64,000 nucleotides of DNA from Stenogyne calaminthoides (Eukaryota > Streptophyta > Magnoliopsida > Lamiales > Lamiaceae): the NCBI GenBank assembly GCA_037126765.1, contig JBBCBC010000167.1, positions 36,001-100,000 on the forward strand. Direction: 5' to 3'. Of this stretch, positions 44,529 to 55,967 are shown piece by piece. A model generated the notes under the pieces. It was not told where the DNA came from and made no database searches. It saw nothing but the letters and a program-made list of their open reading frames with translations. A program made the translations under genes and the position numbers. Position 1 is the first letter of the stretch. Each line of letters opens with the position of its first letter.

Positions 44529-47500
44529 TCAAGTGTGGTGTGGAACGGAGGCCAACGCAAAGCTTGGACCGAAGAAACTCGAAAGCAGGTCGAGGGAGAC
44601 TTTTGGTGAAGACGTCTGCCAGCTGGAGATGAGAAGGCACAAAACGAGTTGACAGTTTTCCAGAGGAAACCAACTCACGGACGAAGTGATAATCAAGATC
44701 AATGTGCTTTGCCCGTTTATGGGCTACTGGATTCTGACTAAGAAAGATCGCGCTTTTGTTATCACAAAGCAACTGGGGACGGTCAGAAGGATTAACTTTG
44801 AGCTCCCGAAGTAGATTGGTTAACCCAACCAATTCAGCAGAAGCATTTGTCGTGGCCCTATGTTCCGACTCACAACTAGAATGAGCAACGATAGGCTGCT
44901 TCTTTGCGCTCCAAGACACTAAATTGCCTCCAAGAAAAATAGAGTATCCATAAGTAGAACGTCGATTCTCCGTGCAACGAGCCCAATCAGCATCAGAATA
45001 TCCAATAATAGAAAGATCTGGTCGACGAACAAAGGATAAACCATAGTGCAATGTACCCTTCACATATCGTAGAATACGTTTAACAGACGAAAAATGATCA
45101 TCTGTAGGGGGCTGTAGGAACTGACTGACGTGATTGACTGCAAACGCATGATCAGGACGGGTGATGGTCAGATATTGTAAAGCTCCCACAAGTGAACGAT
45201 AGAGTGTGGGATCCCGAAAAGGTTGGCCATCGGAAACGAGTGATTCACCAGCAGCCAAAGGAGTGCTGACTGGCTTAGCCTCTAACAAAGTAGCTCATTC
45301 CAGGATATCATGTGCATATTTGGCCTGACCAATGAACAGACCGTTGGATGTATGAGATATTTCCAAGCCAAGAAAATAGTTCAACTCACCCAAGTCCTCA
45401 ATCGCAAATTCCTAATGAGTGCAATCAATAAATTTCTGAAGAGTCGAAGTATCATTACTGGTTACACTGATGTCATCGACATAGAGCAACAGATATATAG
45501 TAGTTTTGTCTCGATGAAAGCAAAACAAAGAAGAATCGGAACGACTCTGAAGAAAGCCAAGGTGAGAAGAAAAGTGTTAAACCTCTGAAACCATGCCAGA
45601 GGGGCCTGATGAAGACCATAAAGTGCTTTCTACAAACGACAGACGTGATCAGGGAATCGGGGATCCACAAATCCCGGAGGCTGGGCCATAAAGATGGGTT
45701 TCTCAAGAACGCCATTGAGAAACACATTTTTCACATCAAGCTGATGTAGAGGCCAATTTTGATGAACTGAAATTGCCAATATGACTCGAACGGTGGAGGC
45801 TTTTACCACTAGGCTGAATGTACGGTGAAAATCGGCACCCGGAACCTGAGTAAAACCCTGAGCTACAAGGCGAGCCTTATGACGTTCAACTGACCCATCC
45901 GCATGAAATTTCGTACGAAAAACCCATTTGGAGCCAACAATGTTCGTGCCAGGGGGACGAGGGACCAAATCCCATGTATTGTTCGTATGAAGGGCGTCTA
46001 TTTCTTCCTGCATAGCAGCAAGCCATTCGGGTGACTTGGCAACTGATTTGAAACCACGAGGCTCAGAGGTGGCAATAAGAGTTGTCAGCAAAGTAGTAGA
46101 GGCCAGATCAACAGGGTAACGCAGCTTGAAGATGCAAGCACGAAGCCCGAGTAATCATGTGATGAGAGAGACCGGGAGGTGGCAGTTGAGGCACCTCGGG
46201 AGCCAATAGAGGCGGCTTGGTTGCCGGCTGAGGCGGTGCAGCAGGCGGAACTAAATCACCCAAATGCTCAGGAGGCAAGGCATCGGTTGCTGGAGGCGGA
46301 AGTCCAGCATGGGTGTCGTCGTCCAACAGGAGTAAGGGGCGAGAAGGCGGTTTTCACGAAACACCATGCAAAGGTGGTGACGGATGTGGGGGCATAGGAA
46401 CCGTTCGCAGGGGCGACCAAGCCACATCTAAGAAAGTAGAAAGTTCAGCATCTGAGGATGACGACGATGGTGCTGAAATTGAGAAAGGAAAGACGGTTTC
46501 ATCAAACTGGGCATGATGGGTCGTGAATACGCGAGTTGATTCTGGATCATAACAACGAAACCCTTTCTGAATGCTATTGTAGCCAAGAAATATACAGGGT
46601 GGACTACGAGGAGCAAGTTTGTTTGCGACGTAGTCCCTCAAGTACGGAAATACCCTACAACTAAATGGTTTAAAAATGGCATAATTTGGAGGACCGTTGA
46701 ATAAGAGCTCGAAAGGAGATTTATCGCCCAAGAGAGAAGAAGGTAGCCTGTTAATAACAAATACTGCAGTGGTGAATGCATCAAACCATAGAGACTCAGG
46801 AGCATTAGCATGAAACATCATGGATAATCCAGTTTCAGATATATGACAATGCTTTCGTTCAGCACGACCGTTTTGCTGAGGCGTATAAGGACAGGATAAC
46901 CGATGAAGAATTCCATGTAATGTCATAAACTCAGAAACACAAGAATTAACAAATTCAGTTCTCCCATCACTCTGAAACACTTTATAACAGTGGTAGAAAA
47001 TTGGTTGCAAACAAACGTGTGAAACCGTACTAGAACATCAAAAAATTCGGATTTTGCACGTAATGGAAATAACCATGTAAAACTTGAAAAGTCATCAACG
47101 AATGCAACATAATATCGAAACCCATGACTACTATTAACTGAAGCTGGACCCCACAAATCACAATGAACTAAGTCCAAAACAGAAGCAACACATTTTTCAT
47201 TCAAAGGAAAAGATAAACATTTGCTCTTTGCCAACTGGCAAGAGGAACAAACGGTAGCTGGTAAAACAGAAGTAACATTCAAATGCCCTAGTTTCTTTAA
47301 ACGAGAAATAATCGAAAAAGGGACATGCCCCAAACGTAAATGTCATAATTGATAACTAGCTTTTAAACCTCTAGACCGTATAGCAGGAACCAAATCAATA
47401 ATTCCCCGATCAAGAACATAAAGGCCTTTCTCACATCTACCCTGTGCTAGAATCCTCTTGGTGGCTCGATTCTGAAAAGCGAAACATGTATCAGAAAAAA

Positions 47501-48712
47501 CAACATCAACCGGATAATCAGAAGTGAGTTTACTGATGGATAACAGATTCTTAGTGATATGAGGCAAACCAGAACATCAAGTAAGTTCACATCATCAGTT
47601 AATTTGCTCGTACCAATATGAGAAATACGTAAGGAGTCACCGTTACCAATGATGACAGAGCCGTTACCAATGTAGGGCTTTAATTTCTCGAGGGCAGAAT
47701 GCTGAGAGGTCATGTGAGCAGACGCACCGGAATCAAGATACCAGTCGGAAGTAAGCTCAGACACGTTGCGGGAAGCGTTAAATGCTTGAGCAAGTTGAGC
47801 AGTAGGAGAAGCTCTAGAATTCAGAATAATCGGACACTTATCGGCATAATGTTCTCCTCTACACAATTGACAACGAGGCACGTAGGGTATGCGCCCCCCA
47901 CGCCCCCGTTAGGGTTTTGACCGCCGTAACCTGAAGAAGAAGAACCTCGGCCGTGCTGCTGCTGACCATATGAACCAGAACGGCCATAGTTGCGTTGCTG
48001 AAGTCCCCCATACGAGGTGCACTAGAACGACGGTTAGAATGTCCTCCACGCTGCTGATTACCACTGCCACGGTTTTGTTGCGAACGAGAGCCACCGTCGT
48101 TCGCCATGAAGGCAGCCGGGACTGAATTAGACGCCCCTTCCATAGATTTCAGCATGATATCATACTGAATGGCTGGATGCAGAATGGTGCGAAAGGGGGG
48201 GTACCGGATCCATGGCCATTCGAGTATCCGCAAACCACGAAGAAACCAGCGCGACTTGTCGGATTCAGGAACAGGTCGAGAGATGGCGGCCAATTGATCA
48301 CAAATAGACTTGAACTTACGCCCGTATTCCTCAACGGACATAGCATTGCGACGCAAAGAGAGGAGTTGTTCACGTAGTTGATTCGCGCGCGAAATGGATG
48401 AATGAGAAAACGCTTCCTCCAGCACCAACCATATTGTGCGAGATGCTGTACAGTCGTTGACCTCAGCAACGGCTTCTTCAGTGAGAGTAGAGACGATGAC
48501 ACTTAGCAATTTTTATCCTTTTTGCGCCACGCAGCATAAGCAGGGTTTGGAGAGATTGAACCATTCTCAGCGGTGATTGTGGGAGATGGCGCAACCGTCG
48601 AGCCGTCAATGAATTCAAGCAAATCGAATGCCTCGATGATGGGTAGGGCTTGACGTTTCCAAGCTAAGTAATTGGTTGAGGAGAGGTGAATTCGGATCAT
48701 AGCGCTCATCAC
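44529..48712 (-). pseudogene. Copia polyprotein, multiply frameshifted
   Basis: Minus strand, left-going: gag (RIHLSSTNYLAWKRQ from 48700; UBN2-like region with EYGRKFKSICDQLA), zinc knuckle CQLCRGEHYADKCP (47875), protease DWYLDSGASAHM (47750), GAG-pre-integrase and integrase (CSSCQLAKSKC, LDLVHCDLWGP, TPQQNGRAERKH), reverse transcriptase (GSKWVFRTKFHADGSVERHK; LLYVDDIS near 45480) and RNase H (YSDADWARCTENRRSTYGY, LLCDNKSAIFLSQN, HIDLDYHFVRELV). Breaks occur near 48505, 47900, 47340, 46960, 46100, 45630 and 45290. The RNase H part is one long intact frame (45288-44509). Non-autonomous now. Confidence 0.88.
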
Positions 48713-48849
48713 TGCAACTGAGAAGAATGTAACGGATACCAGGTCACGAGATGAAGAGAAGCGATGAGGGAGCCGGACGGAGACCAGGTCACGGCAAGAG
48801 AGAAGCGGTGGAAGATTTTAGGGTTTGGATCGTGTTTAAGCTGATACCA

Positions 48850-49057
48850 TATGAGAGATTTAGAATACCATGTGAGAGAATTAGGAAAATCACCGTGTGG
48901 AGGTGATGACCGGAATTAGCATTAATAGAAAAGGATTACAACAAATCCCCACAAATTATGGGAGAGGATCCTGCTAATTACAACAAGCCAAATATCTTCC
49001 TAATATATACACAATATTTGAATTTTAAAATAAGACTATTCGTTTATATCACTAATA
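48850..49057 (-). repeat. 5' LTR of the Copia element at 44316-49057
   Basis: Pairs with 44316-44522. The primer-binding site TGGTATCAGC follows at once on the minus strand. Confidence 0.9.
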
Positions 49058-49174
49058 ACCTGGATTTAAGAAATGATTAATTATTTAAAGAATAGTTAAA
49101 ATTAAAAGTTAAATAATCAAACAATAAAATAATAGTGGCCAAACAAAGCTAAAGAAAACTACACTTGTAAAATG

Positions 49175-49954
49175 TGTTGATGTTGCACCGATGTTGTTCC
49201 ATATGTTGAACAACATTCTGCACAACATTTTAAATTTGCCCTTTCTCCTAACACTGACTCCGTTTTATTAGATGTGTTTTTCTATGTTTCCTACATTGCA
49301 GGTTGAAGACAATTTCGGATATTGTCAAGCGGTTGCACTGATGGAGTAAGAATAGGAAGATCATGGGTGGTTACACCAAGATCATGGAGATAGTGGAGGA
49401 GATCTTTAAGGTTGTCCGCACCAAGTGGATAGGACAAAGCAGTTGGTCCGAATGTCTATAAATAGACTGCATTGGTCGAGATTCAAGTTTGAGTTAAAGT
49501 GAAATCCCATTTGATCTACTCCAAACTTAAGAGAGTAACATCCAAGACACAACCGAGAGAACAACCGAGTGATTGTTTCTTGTAGGAGTGTGAGGGTCGT
49601 TGTTATTCTATTTGTACTGGTCGAGAGAATACAATCTCTCCCATCAGTATTGTGTTTATCTTATTAGATCAATATTAAGTTGAATAAGATCACTAGTTGC
49701 TTGATTGAATAGATTGATTTTTGGTGTGTGGTTTTTCACTACGCCTTTTAGGATCTTGTAAGAGATTCGAGTGTATCTTACTACTTGTTATAGTGATGTT
49801 TTTAACCATGAGGTTCGTATAGTCTGATTATAGACTATACACAATTTTGAAAATCCTTTGCATTGCGTTTTTATACTTCCGTTGTCATATGTTGTTTTAT
49901 ATGTTTCAAAACATTTTCAACAACACTCTGAAAATACACGCGCACACACTTTCA
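49175..49954 (+). repeat. 5' LTR of the SIRE-like element
   Basis: Starts TGTTGATGTTGC, ends ACTTTCA. A TATA-like CTATAAATAGAC lies near 49456. About eighteen differences from the right LTR in the first 340 bp. Confidence 0.9.
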
Positions 49955-50021
49955 GTTGGCGCCAGAGCCATAAACTTGATACACTAAGTTAAAGGTCTTG
50001 TGTTTAAAGTGTGTTTTCGTA

Positions 50022-53000
50022 ATGGATTATCCACCGACTCATTCTTTAAAACCGCCAATTTTGGATGGATCAAATTACCCGTACTGGAAACCTAAAATGT
50101 GCATGTATATTAAGTCTATAGATGAGAGAGCATGGCGTAGTGTGTTGTCTGATTGGAATCCACCAAAGACGGTTGGTGATAATGATTGTGATTCACAAGT
50201 CAAAAGGGAGATTGATTGGTCCAATGATGAATGCACATTGGCCAATTTCAATTCTAAAGCCCTTAATGTGATTTTTACTGCTACTAATGCTTCTATGTAT
50301 AAACTGATATCTAACTGTATTTCTTCTAAGGATGCATGGGATATATTACAGGAACATTGTGAAGGATCAGAAAGTGTTCGAAGAACTAGACTCGAATGTT
50401 GGGAACCAAGTTTGAAAACTTGAAGATGAAAGATGATAAGAACATTTCATCATATAATGAAAGGATAAGCGAGATTGCTAATGAGTCACACTCACTTGGT
50501 GATCCAATTTCCAACACTCGGTTAGTTAATAAGATACTTAGAATTGTTCCTAAACGATTTGATGCAAAAATATGTGCAATAGAAGAGGCTAAGAACACTG
50601 ATTTATTGAGTCAAAATGAGTTGATAAGTATTTTGAAAACTTATGAGATTAACTCAAATATGTTAGATGATGATAAACATGAGAAAGATAAAGACAAGAA
50701 AGTACTTGCTTTTAGAGGTTAAACTTCTGATAATGTTGGTAAACATCCTTATGTAACTGAAGTTGATTCTGATGATGATGTTTCTGATTTATGTGATGAA
50801 AATGTTTCTGAACAATTTGCTCTTATCACTAAACAATTCAAATCTTTTCTAAAAGGAAAGTTCAAAAGACCAAATGGCCAATTTCAATCAAAGGATAAGT
50901 TTAACCAAAACTCTTCTCCCTCTGATAAAAAGTTTGTTCCAAGCCAGTCTTCCAGTTTCAATCAACCTAGACAATTCAATAAGGATAACAAGTTCAAATA
51001 TGATCCTGAGTACAGAAAAAAGGTTAAATGTGATGCATGTTCTGGATATGGTCATTATGCTAATGAATGTGTTATTACTATACTTAGGAAGAAAATGAAC
51101 TTTAATGCTACCTTAAGTGATGATTTTGATGATGAAACTGATTCTGGTAAATGTGAGCTAAGTGTTATGTCTGCTAGAATAGTTTATGATGATACATTTG
51201 ATGATGATCTCGATGATTATTGGTCTGAAGCAGATTCAGATGTTCATACAACATCTGAAACAACATTCAGTAAATATGATTCTGAGATTAATTGTTTTGT
51301 TGGAACTATTTTGAATGCTGAAACATCAAAATCTGCTGATTGTGACTCTGAATATCTGAAGTTTAAAACTGATTTAGAAACTCAAAAACAGGTGTTGAGT
51401 TCCTTATCTTTAGAAAATTCAGATTTAAAAGAAAATCTTTTGAAGCTTGAAGTTCTTTTAACTAGAAAAGATGTGGAAATTTCTTCTTTGAAAGATGAAC
51501 TTAAGTGCACTACTCTAAGTTTTAAAAAGTTTTCTGCAAGCACTACTGAATTGAATGGGGCATTAATGATTGGTAGATCTGATAATGTTGGACTTGGTTT
51601 TGTGAAAACTTCTGAAAATACTCCTTATCCTGCGAACCTATTTCTTTTGTAAAAGCTGGAACTTCTTTGCCTAAATCTTTGAAAGGTAAACAAAAGAAAT
51701 CTGATGGTTTGTTTAAAGAGTATGTCTGTTTTTATTGTGCTGGAGTAGGTCATATTCGTCCATATTGTTCTAAGTTAAGAAGAGACTTAAAAGCTGGAAT
51801 TGTTTTACCTGATAAAATTGAACACCCTATAAAACAAGTTAACAACACTAAAAGATTGATTCATAAGAACATGTCATGTAATGTTGTGTATACATCTTTG
51901 AAAGCATGTGTTCCTAGATCTTGGTACTTTGATAGTGGTTGTTCTAGACACATGACTGGTCAAATTAACTATCTATCTAACTATACATCTTGTGATGGAG
52001 GTCATGTTACATATGGTGGTGGTTCAAAAGGTAAAGTTGTTGGAAAAGGAATATTGAATGTTCCTGGTTTTCCAATGTTGACAAATGTGTTACATGTAAA
52101 AGGTTTACTTGCTAATCTGATTAGTATTAGTCAGTTACGTGATGATGATTTACATGTAAAGTTTGACAAGAATTCGTGTTATGTATTTGATAAAAATAAT
52201 GATTGCTTAATGACTGGCAAAAGATCTGCTGATAATTGCTATTTGATTGGTTCAAATCATGCTTGTAAAAGTGCTAAAGCAGATTATATTTTCATGTGGC
52301 ATCAAAAACTTGGTCATTCTAATTACAGAAGTATTCAGAAATTGCATAGACTAGGTGCAGTTGTTGGTTTACCTGATCTTAACTTTGAAAAAGGAAAAAA
52401 TCTGTGGACCATGCCAGAAAGGTAAGCAAGTGAGGACAACACATCAAATGTTGTCAGCATGTACAACAAACAGGTATTGTGAATTGATTCATATGGATCT
52501 AATGTCCTATGGAAACTGAAAGTTTAGGTGGAAAGAGGTATTCATATGTTCTTGTAGATGATTTTTCTAGATATACTTGGGTTATTTTTCTAAAAGAAAA
52601 ATCAGATACCTTTTCTGAGTTCAAAATTCTTTACAAAAGGTTTAAAACTGTTTTGTGTTTAAAGATCAGTAGGATAAGGTCTGATCATGGAAGAGAATTT
52701 GAAAACAGTTTGTTTACTAATTTTTATGAAAAGAAAGGTATTTTGCAAGAGTTTTCTTCACCTAAAACTCCTCAACAAAATGGAATTGCTGAAAGAAAGA
52801 ATAGAACTCTGGAAGAAATGGCAAGAGTTATGCTAACCTCAAAAAGTCTTTCTAAGAAATTCTGGGCTGAAGCTTTGAATACTTCTTGTCACATTGTGAA
52901 TAGAGTTTATATTCGTTCTGGTAGTACTTGTACTCCCTATGAGATTCTGAATAACAAGAAACTAAATTTGAAATATTTTCATATGTTTGGTTGTGTTTGT

Positions 53001-55049
53001 AACATTTTGAATGATAGAGATCAGTTGCACAAGTTTGATTCTAAGAGTGATAAATGATTTTTCTTAGGATATTCTAAGAATAGCAAGGCATATAGAATCT
53101 ACAACTTGAGAACCGATAAAATGCAAGAATCTGTAAATGTGGTATTTGATGAACTTGCAAGTCTTGCAGGTAAAAATGCTGAATATAATGTATCAGATTT
53201 GATAGAAGCATCCAGAAATACTGATGACACTGAATATAGTAAAAATATTGATCATAATAAGAATGTTCCTTCAACATCTGATACAACATTACCCAAAAGT
53301 TCAAATACTGAAAATCTATCACAAGATTCACAGTATCCAAAACATTTGGTTCCCTCAACAAAGATAATAAAAAGTCATCCATCAGATCAGATCATTGGAG
53401 AAGCTACCACTGGTGTACAAACTAGAAGAAGAATGGGTATTCATATCAATAACCTTGTAAGATCAGTTTGCATGTCATCCGTATGCAATCAGGTAACTTT
53501 TGAGTGTTATCATTCTGAAATTGAGCCTAAAAATGTGAAAGAAGCTCTTGATGATGAAAACTGGACAAATGTTATGCATGAAGAGCTTAATCAGTTTGAA
53601 AGAAATGATGTTTGGACACTTGTACCTAGACCTAATTCTGATATTAATGTCATAGGAACAAAGTGAATTTTCAAGAATAAAACTGATGAAACTGGTAATA
53701 TTGTGAGAAATAAGGCTAGATTGGTTGCTCAAGGATATACTCAGATTGAAGGAATAGACTTTGATGAAACATTTACTCCTGTTGCTAGAATTGAATCTAT
53801 TAGATTACTTCTTGCTTTTGCTTGTTTCATTAACATTAACTTGCATCAAATGGATGTTAAAGCTGATTTCTTAAATGGTATTCTGGATGATGAAGCTTAT
53901 GTTGAACAGCCTAAAGGTTTTGAAAATCTGGAATTTCCTGATCATGTTTACAAGTTAAAGAAAGCTTTCTATGGTCTAAAACAAGCACCTAGAGCTTGAA
54001 ATGGTAGACTTATTGATTTCTTACTTGAGTTTGGATTTTTTAGAGGTGAAGCTGATAGAACCTTGTTCATTAATAATTCTGAGAATGATATCATGGTTGC
54101 TCAAATATATGTTGATGATATTGTATTTGGTTCAACTTGTAATGATATGCTTGAGAGTTTTGTGAAAGAAATGACATGTACCTTTGAAATGTCCATGGTT
54201 GGAGAACTGAATTTTTTTTTAGGTCTTCAAATCAAACAAATGAAAGATGGTATTTTCTTTTCTCAAAATAAATATGCTAAGAATTTGGTGAAAAGGTTTG
54301 GTCTTGAAACTGCTAAAACTATGAAAACCCCTATGGGTTCATCTCAAATGTTGAGTAAAGACTTGATTGGAAAAGATGTTGATCCTACTTTGTATAGATC
54401 AATGATTGGAAGTCTTTTGTACTTAACTTCTAGTAGGCCTGATATTATGTATAGTGTATGTCTTTGTGCTAGATATCAAGTTAATCCTAAGGAATCACAT
54501 CTTTATTCTGTGAAAAGAATTATAAGATATGTAGCTGGAACATGTGATCTAGGTATTTGGTACTCAAAGGATACTAATTGCTCTTTAGTTGGCTATAGTG
54601 ATGCAGATTGGGCAAGAGATTGTGATGACAAAAAAAGTACTAGTGGAGTATGTTTCTACATGGGAAACAACATTATATCCTGGAACAGTGAGAAACAGAA
54701 TTGTGTTTCACAATCTACAGCTGAATCTGAATATGTTGCTGCTGGAAGTTGCTGCACTCAACTGTTATGGCTTAAAAAGATGTTTAGTGATCATGGGTTG
54801 GAAAGTGGTATTTTGACTATTTATTGTGATAATACTAGTGCTATCAATATTTCCAAGAATCATGTGCAACATTCTTTAACTAAGCATATAAGTATAAGAC
54901 ATCACTTTATAAGAGATCTTGTAGAGAAAGAAGTTGTGAAGTTAGAGTACAGTTCTACTGAAAAACAACTTGCTGATATTTTCATAAAATCCCTTGATAA
55001 TGAGAGGTTTTCTTCACTTAGAAAATCTATTGGTCTTTGCTATATCTGA
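50022..55049 (+). pseudogene. SIRE-like Copia gag-pol polyprotein, broken frame
   Basis: Domains in order: gag (ILDGSNYPYWKPKM; DAWDILQEHCEGS), first zinc knuckle CDACSGYGHYANEC (51031), coiled-coil region, second knuckle CFYCAGVGHIRPYC (51726), protease RSWYFDSGCSRHMTG (51920), GAG-pre-integrase (MWHQKLGHSN), integrase (VLVDDFSRYTWV, RSDHGREF, TPQQNGIAERKNR), reverse transcriptase (KARLVAQGYTQIEGIDF, MDVKADFLNG, AQIYVDDIVFGS) and RNase H (GYSDADWARDCDDKKSTSG, YCDNTSAINISKN, KHISIRHHFI). Breaks: frameshifts near 50400, 51650 and 52410, and in-frame stops at 50720, 53055, 53664 and 53998. The last stretch (54063-55049) is intact. Not functional as it stands. Confidence 0.9.
51022..51660 (+). 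other. Acidic coiled-coil insert between the two zinc knuckles
   Basis: Between CDACSGYGHYANEC and CFYCAGVGHIRPYC lie about 220 codons with an acidic, DD-rich start (LSDDFDDETDSG) and a leucine-heptad coiled coil (QVLSSLSLENSDLKENLLKL). SIRE-type gag proteins often have such an extended C-terminal region. Confidence 0.6.
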
Positions 55050-55054
55050 AAATA

Positions 55055-55967
55055 AATACTAGATGTTGTGACAAATGTTTCCAACATTTGAAGCAACATT
55101 GTGGTTCTGATAATGAGTTTGTCTGCTGATTTTCTTATGTTTAAAATTTAAATGATAGTGTTATGATCTTATTGTTGAATCATGGTTTAGATACAGAGTC
55201 CTGGACATATATCTCTTAAATGCTTTGAAAAATAAAGCACAACTTAGATGTGTAATCACTGAGTAACTATGGGATACAGAGCTCGCTACTACGATGTTCT
55301 CTTTTCAAAAGGTGATTAAATATACATCCATGTTTGTTCACAATCCATTGAGTAACTATGGGGCGCGGAGCTCGCAACTACGATGTTCTCTTTTGAAAAG
55401 ATGGATCAATGTGAACATGTGTTTATAAGAAAATTCAAAATATGTAACACTTTGATGATGAATTTCATGCAAAATTGAGTGTTGAGATATATATGTGTGC
55501 CGACATTTTGTGAAACCTTAAATGATTCGAACTTTATCTATCATACATGATTCAATTAATGTTCTGATTAAGTTGAATTCGCGGTTTAATCACATTATTC
55601 GAACTGATTTTGGTTTATTTAATTTTGGATGTGGTCTCTATTTTTGAAAATATTTTTGGCGGCTCCTACACAATCACACGATCACACTTGCTTTAGTGGA
55701 TGGTTACTTTGTCCCACTCTTGGTCGGTTTCTGTAGTGGTTTTGTGTAATAACTTCCGCTTTGTTCTCTAATTAAGTTTGATTTATTTGTGATGTTCATT
55801 ACTGAAAGCTGAAAACTTTGTTGTTGCTCATAGGAATCGAGGTTTGTGTTGATTTTACTTATGTTATTTTAATTATTTCGGTCATATACTTCTTTTCCCT
55901 CCCATTTTTCATATAACATTATTTTAATTGTCTTTGCTTTTATGTGATTGGACAGAAAAGAGGTGGG
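55055..55967. other. Spacer between polyprotein and extra ORF, with direct duplication
   Basis: A block of about 57 bp (GAGTAACTATGGG...GAGCTCGC...ACTACGATGTTCTCTTTT...AAAAG) occurs at 55260-55314 and again at 55348-55403. The rest is T-rich. This region may supply the subgenomic promoter or splice acceptor for the downstream ORF; that is inference. Confidence 0.55.

Larger units (their letters stand above)
44316..49057 (-). mobile_element. Copia LTR retrotransposon, 4.7 kb, with TSD ACCTG
   Basis: The LTRs are 44316-44522 and 48850-49057 (about 207 bp, roughly 95% identical). They begin TA and end TA rather than TG...CA. The element is flanked by ACCTG at 44311-44315 and 49058-49062. On the minus strand the 5' LTR is followed immediately by a TGGTATCAGC primer site (initiator-tRNA-Met type) and the 3' LTR is preceded by GACGGGGG, a polypurine tract. 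All Copia domains are present in the order gag, protease, integrase, reverse transcriptase, RNase H, but the frame is broken many times. Confidence 0.92.
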
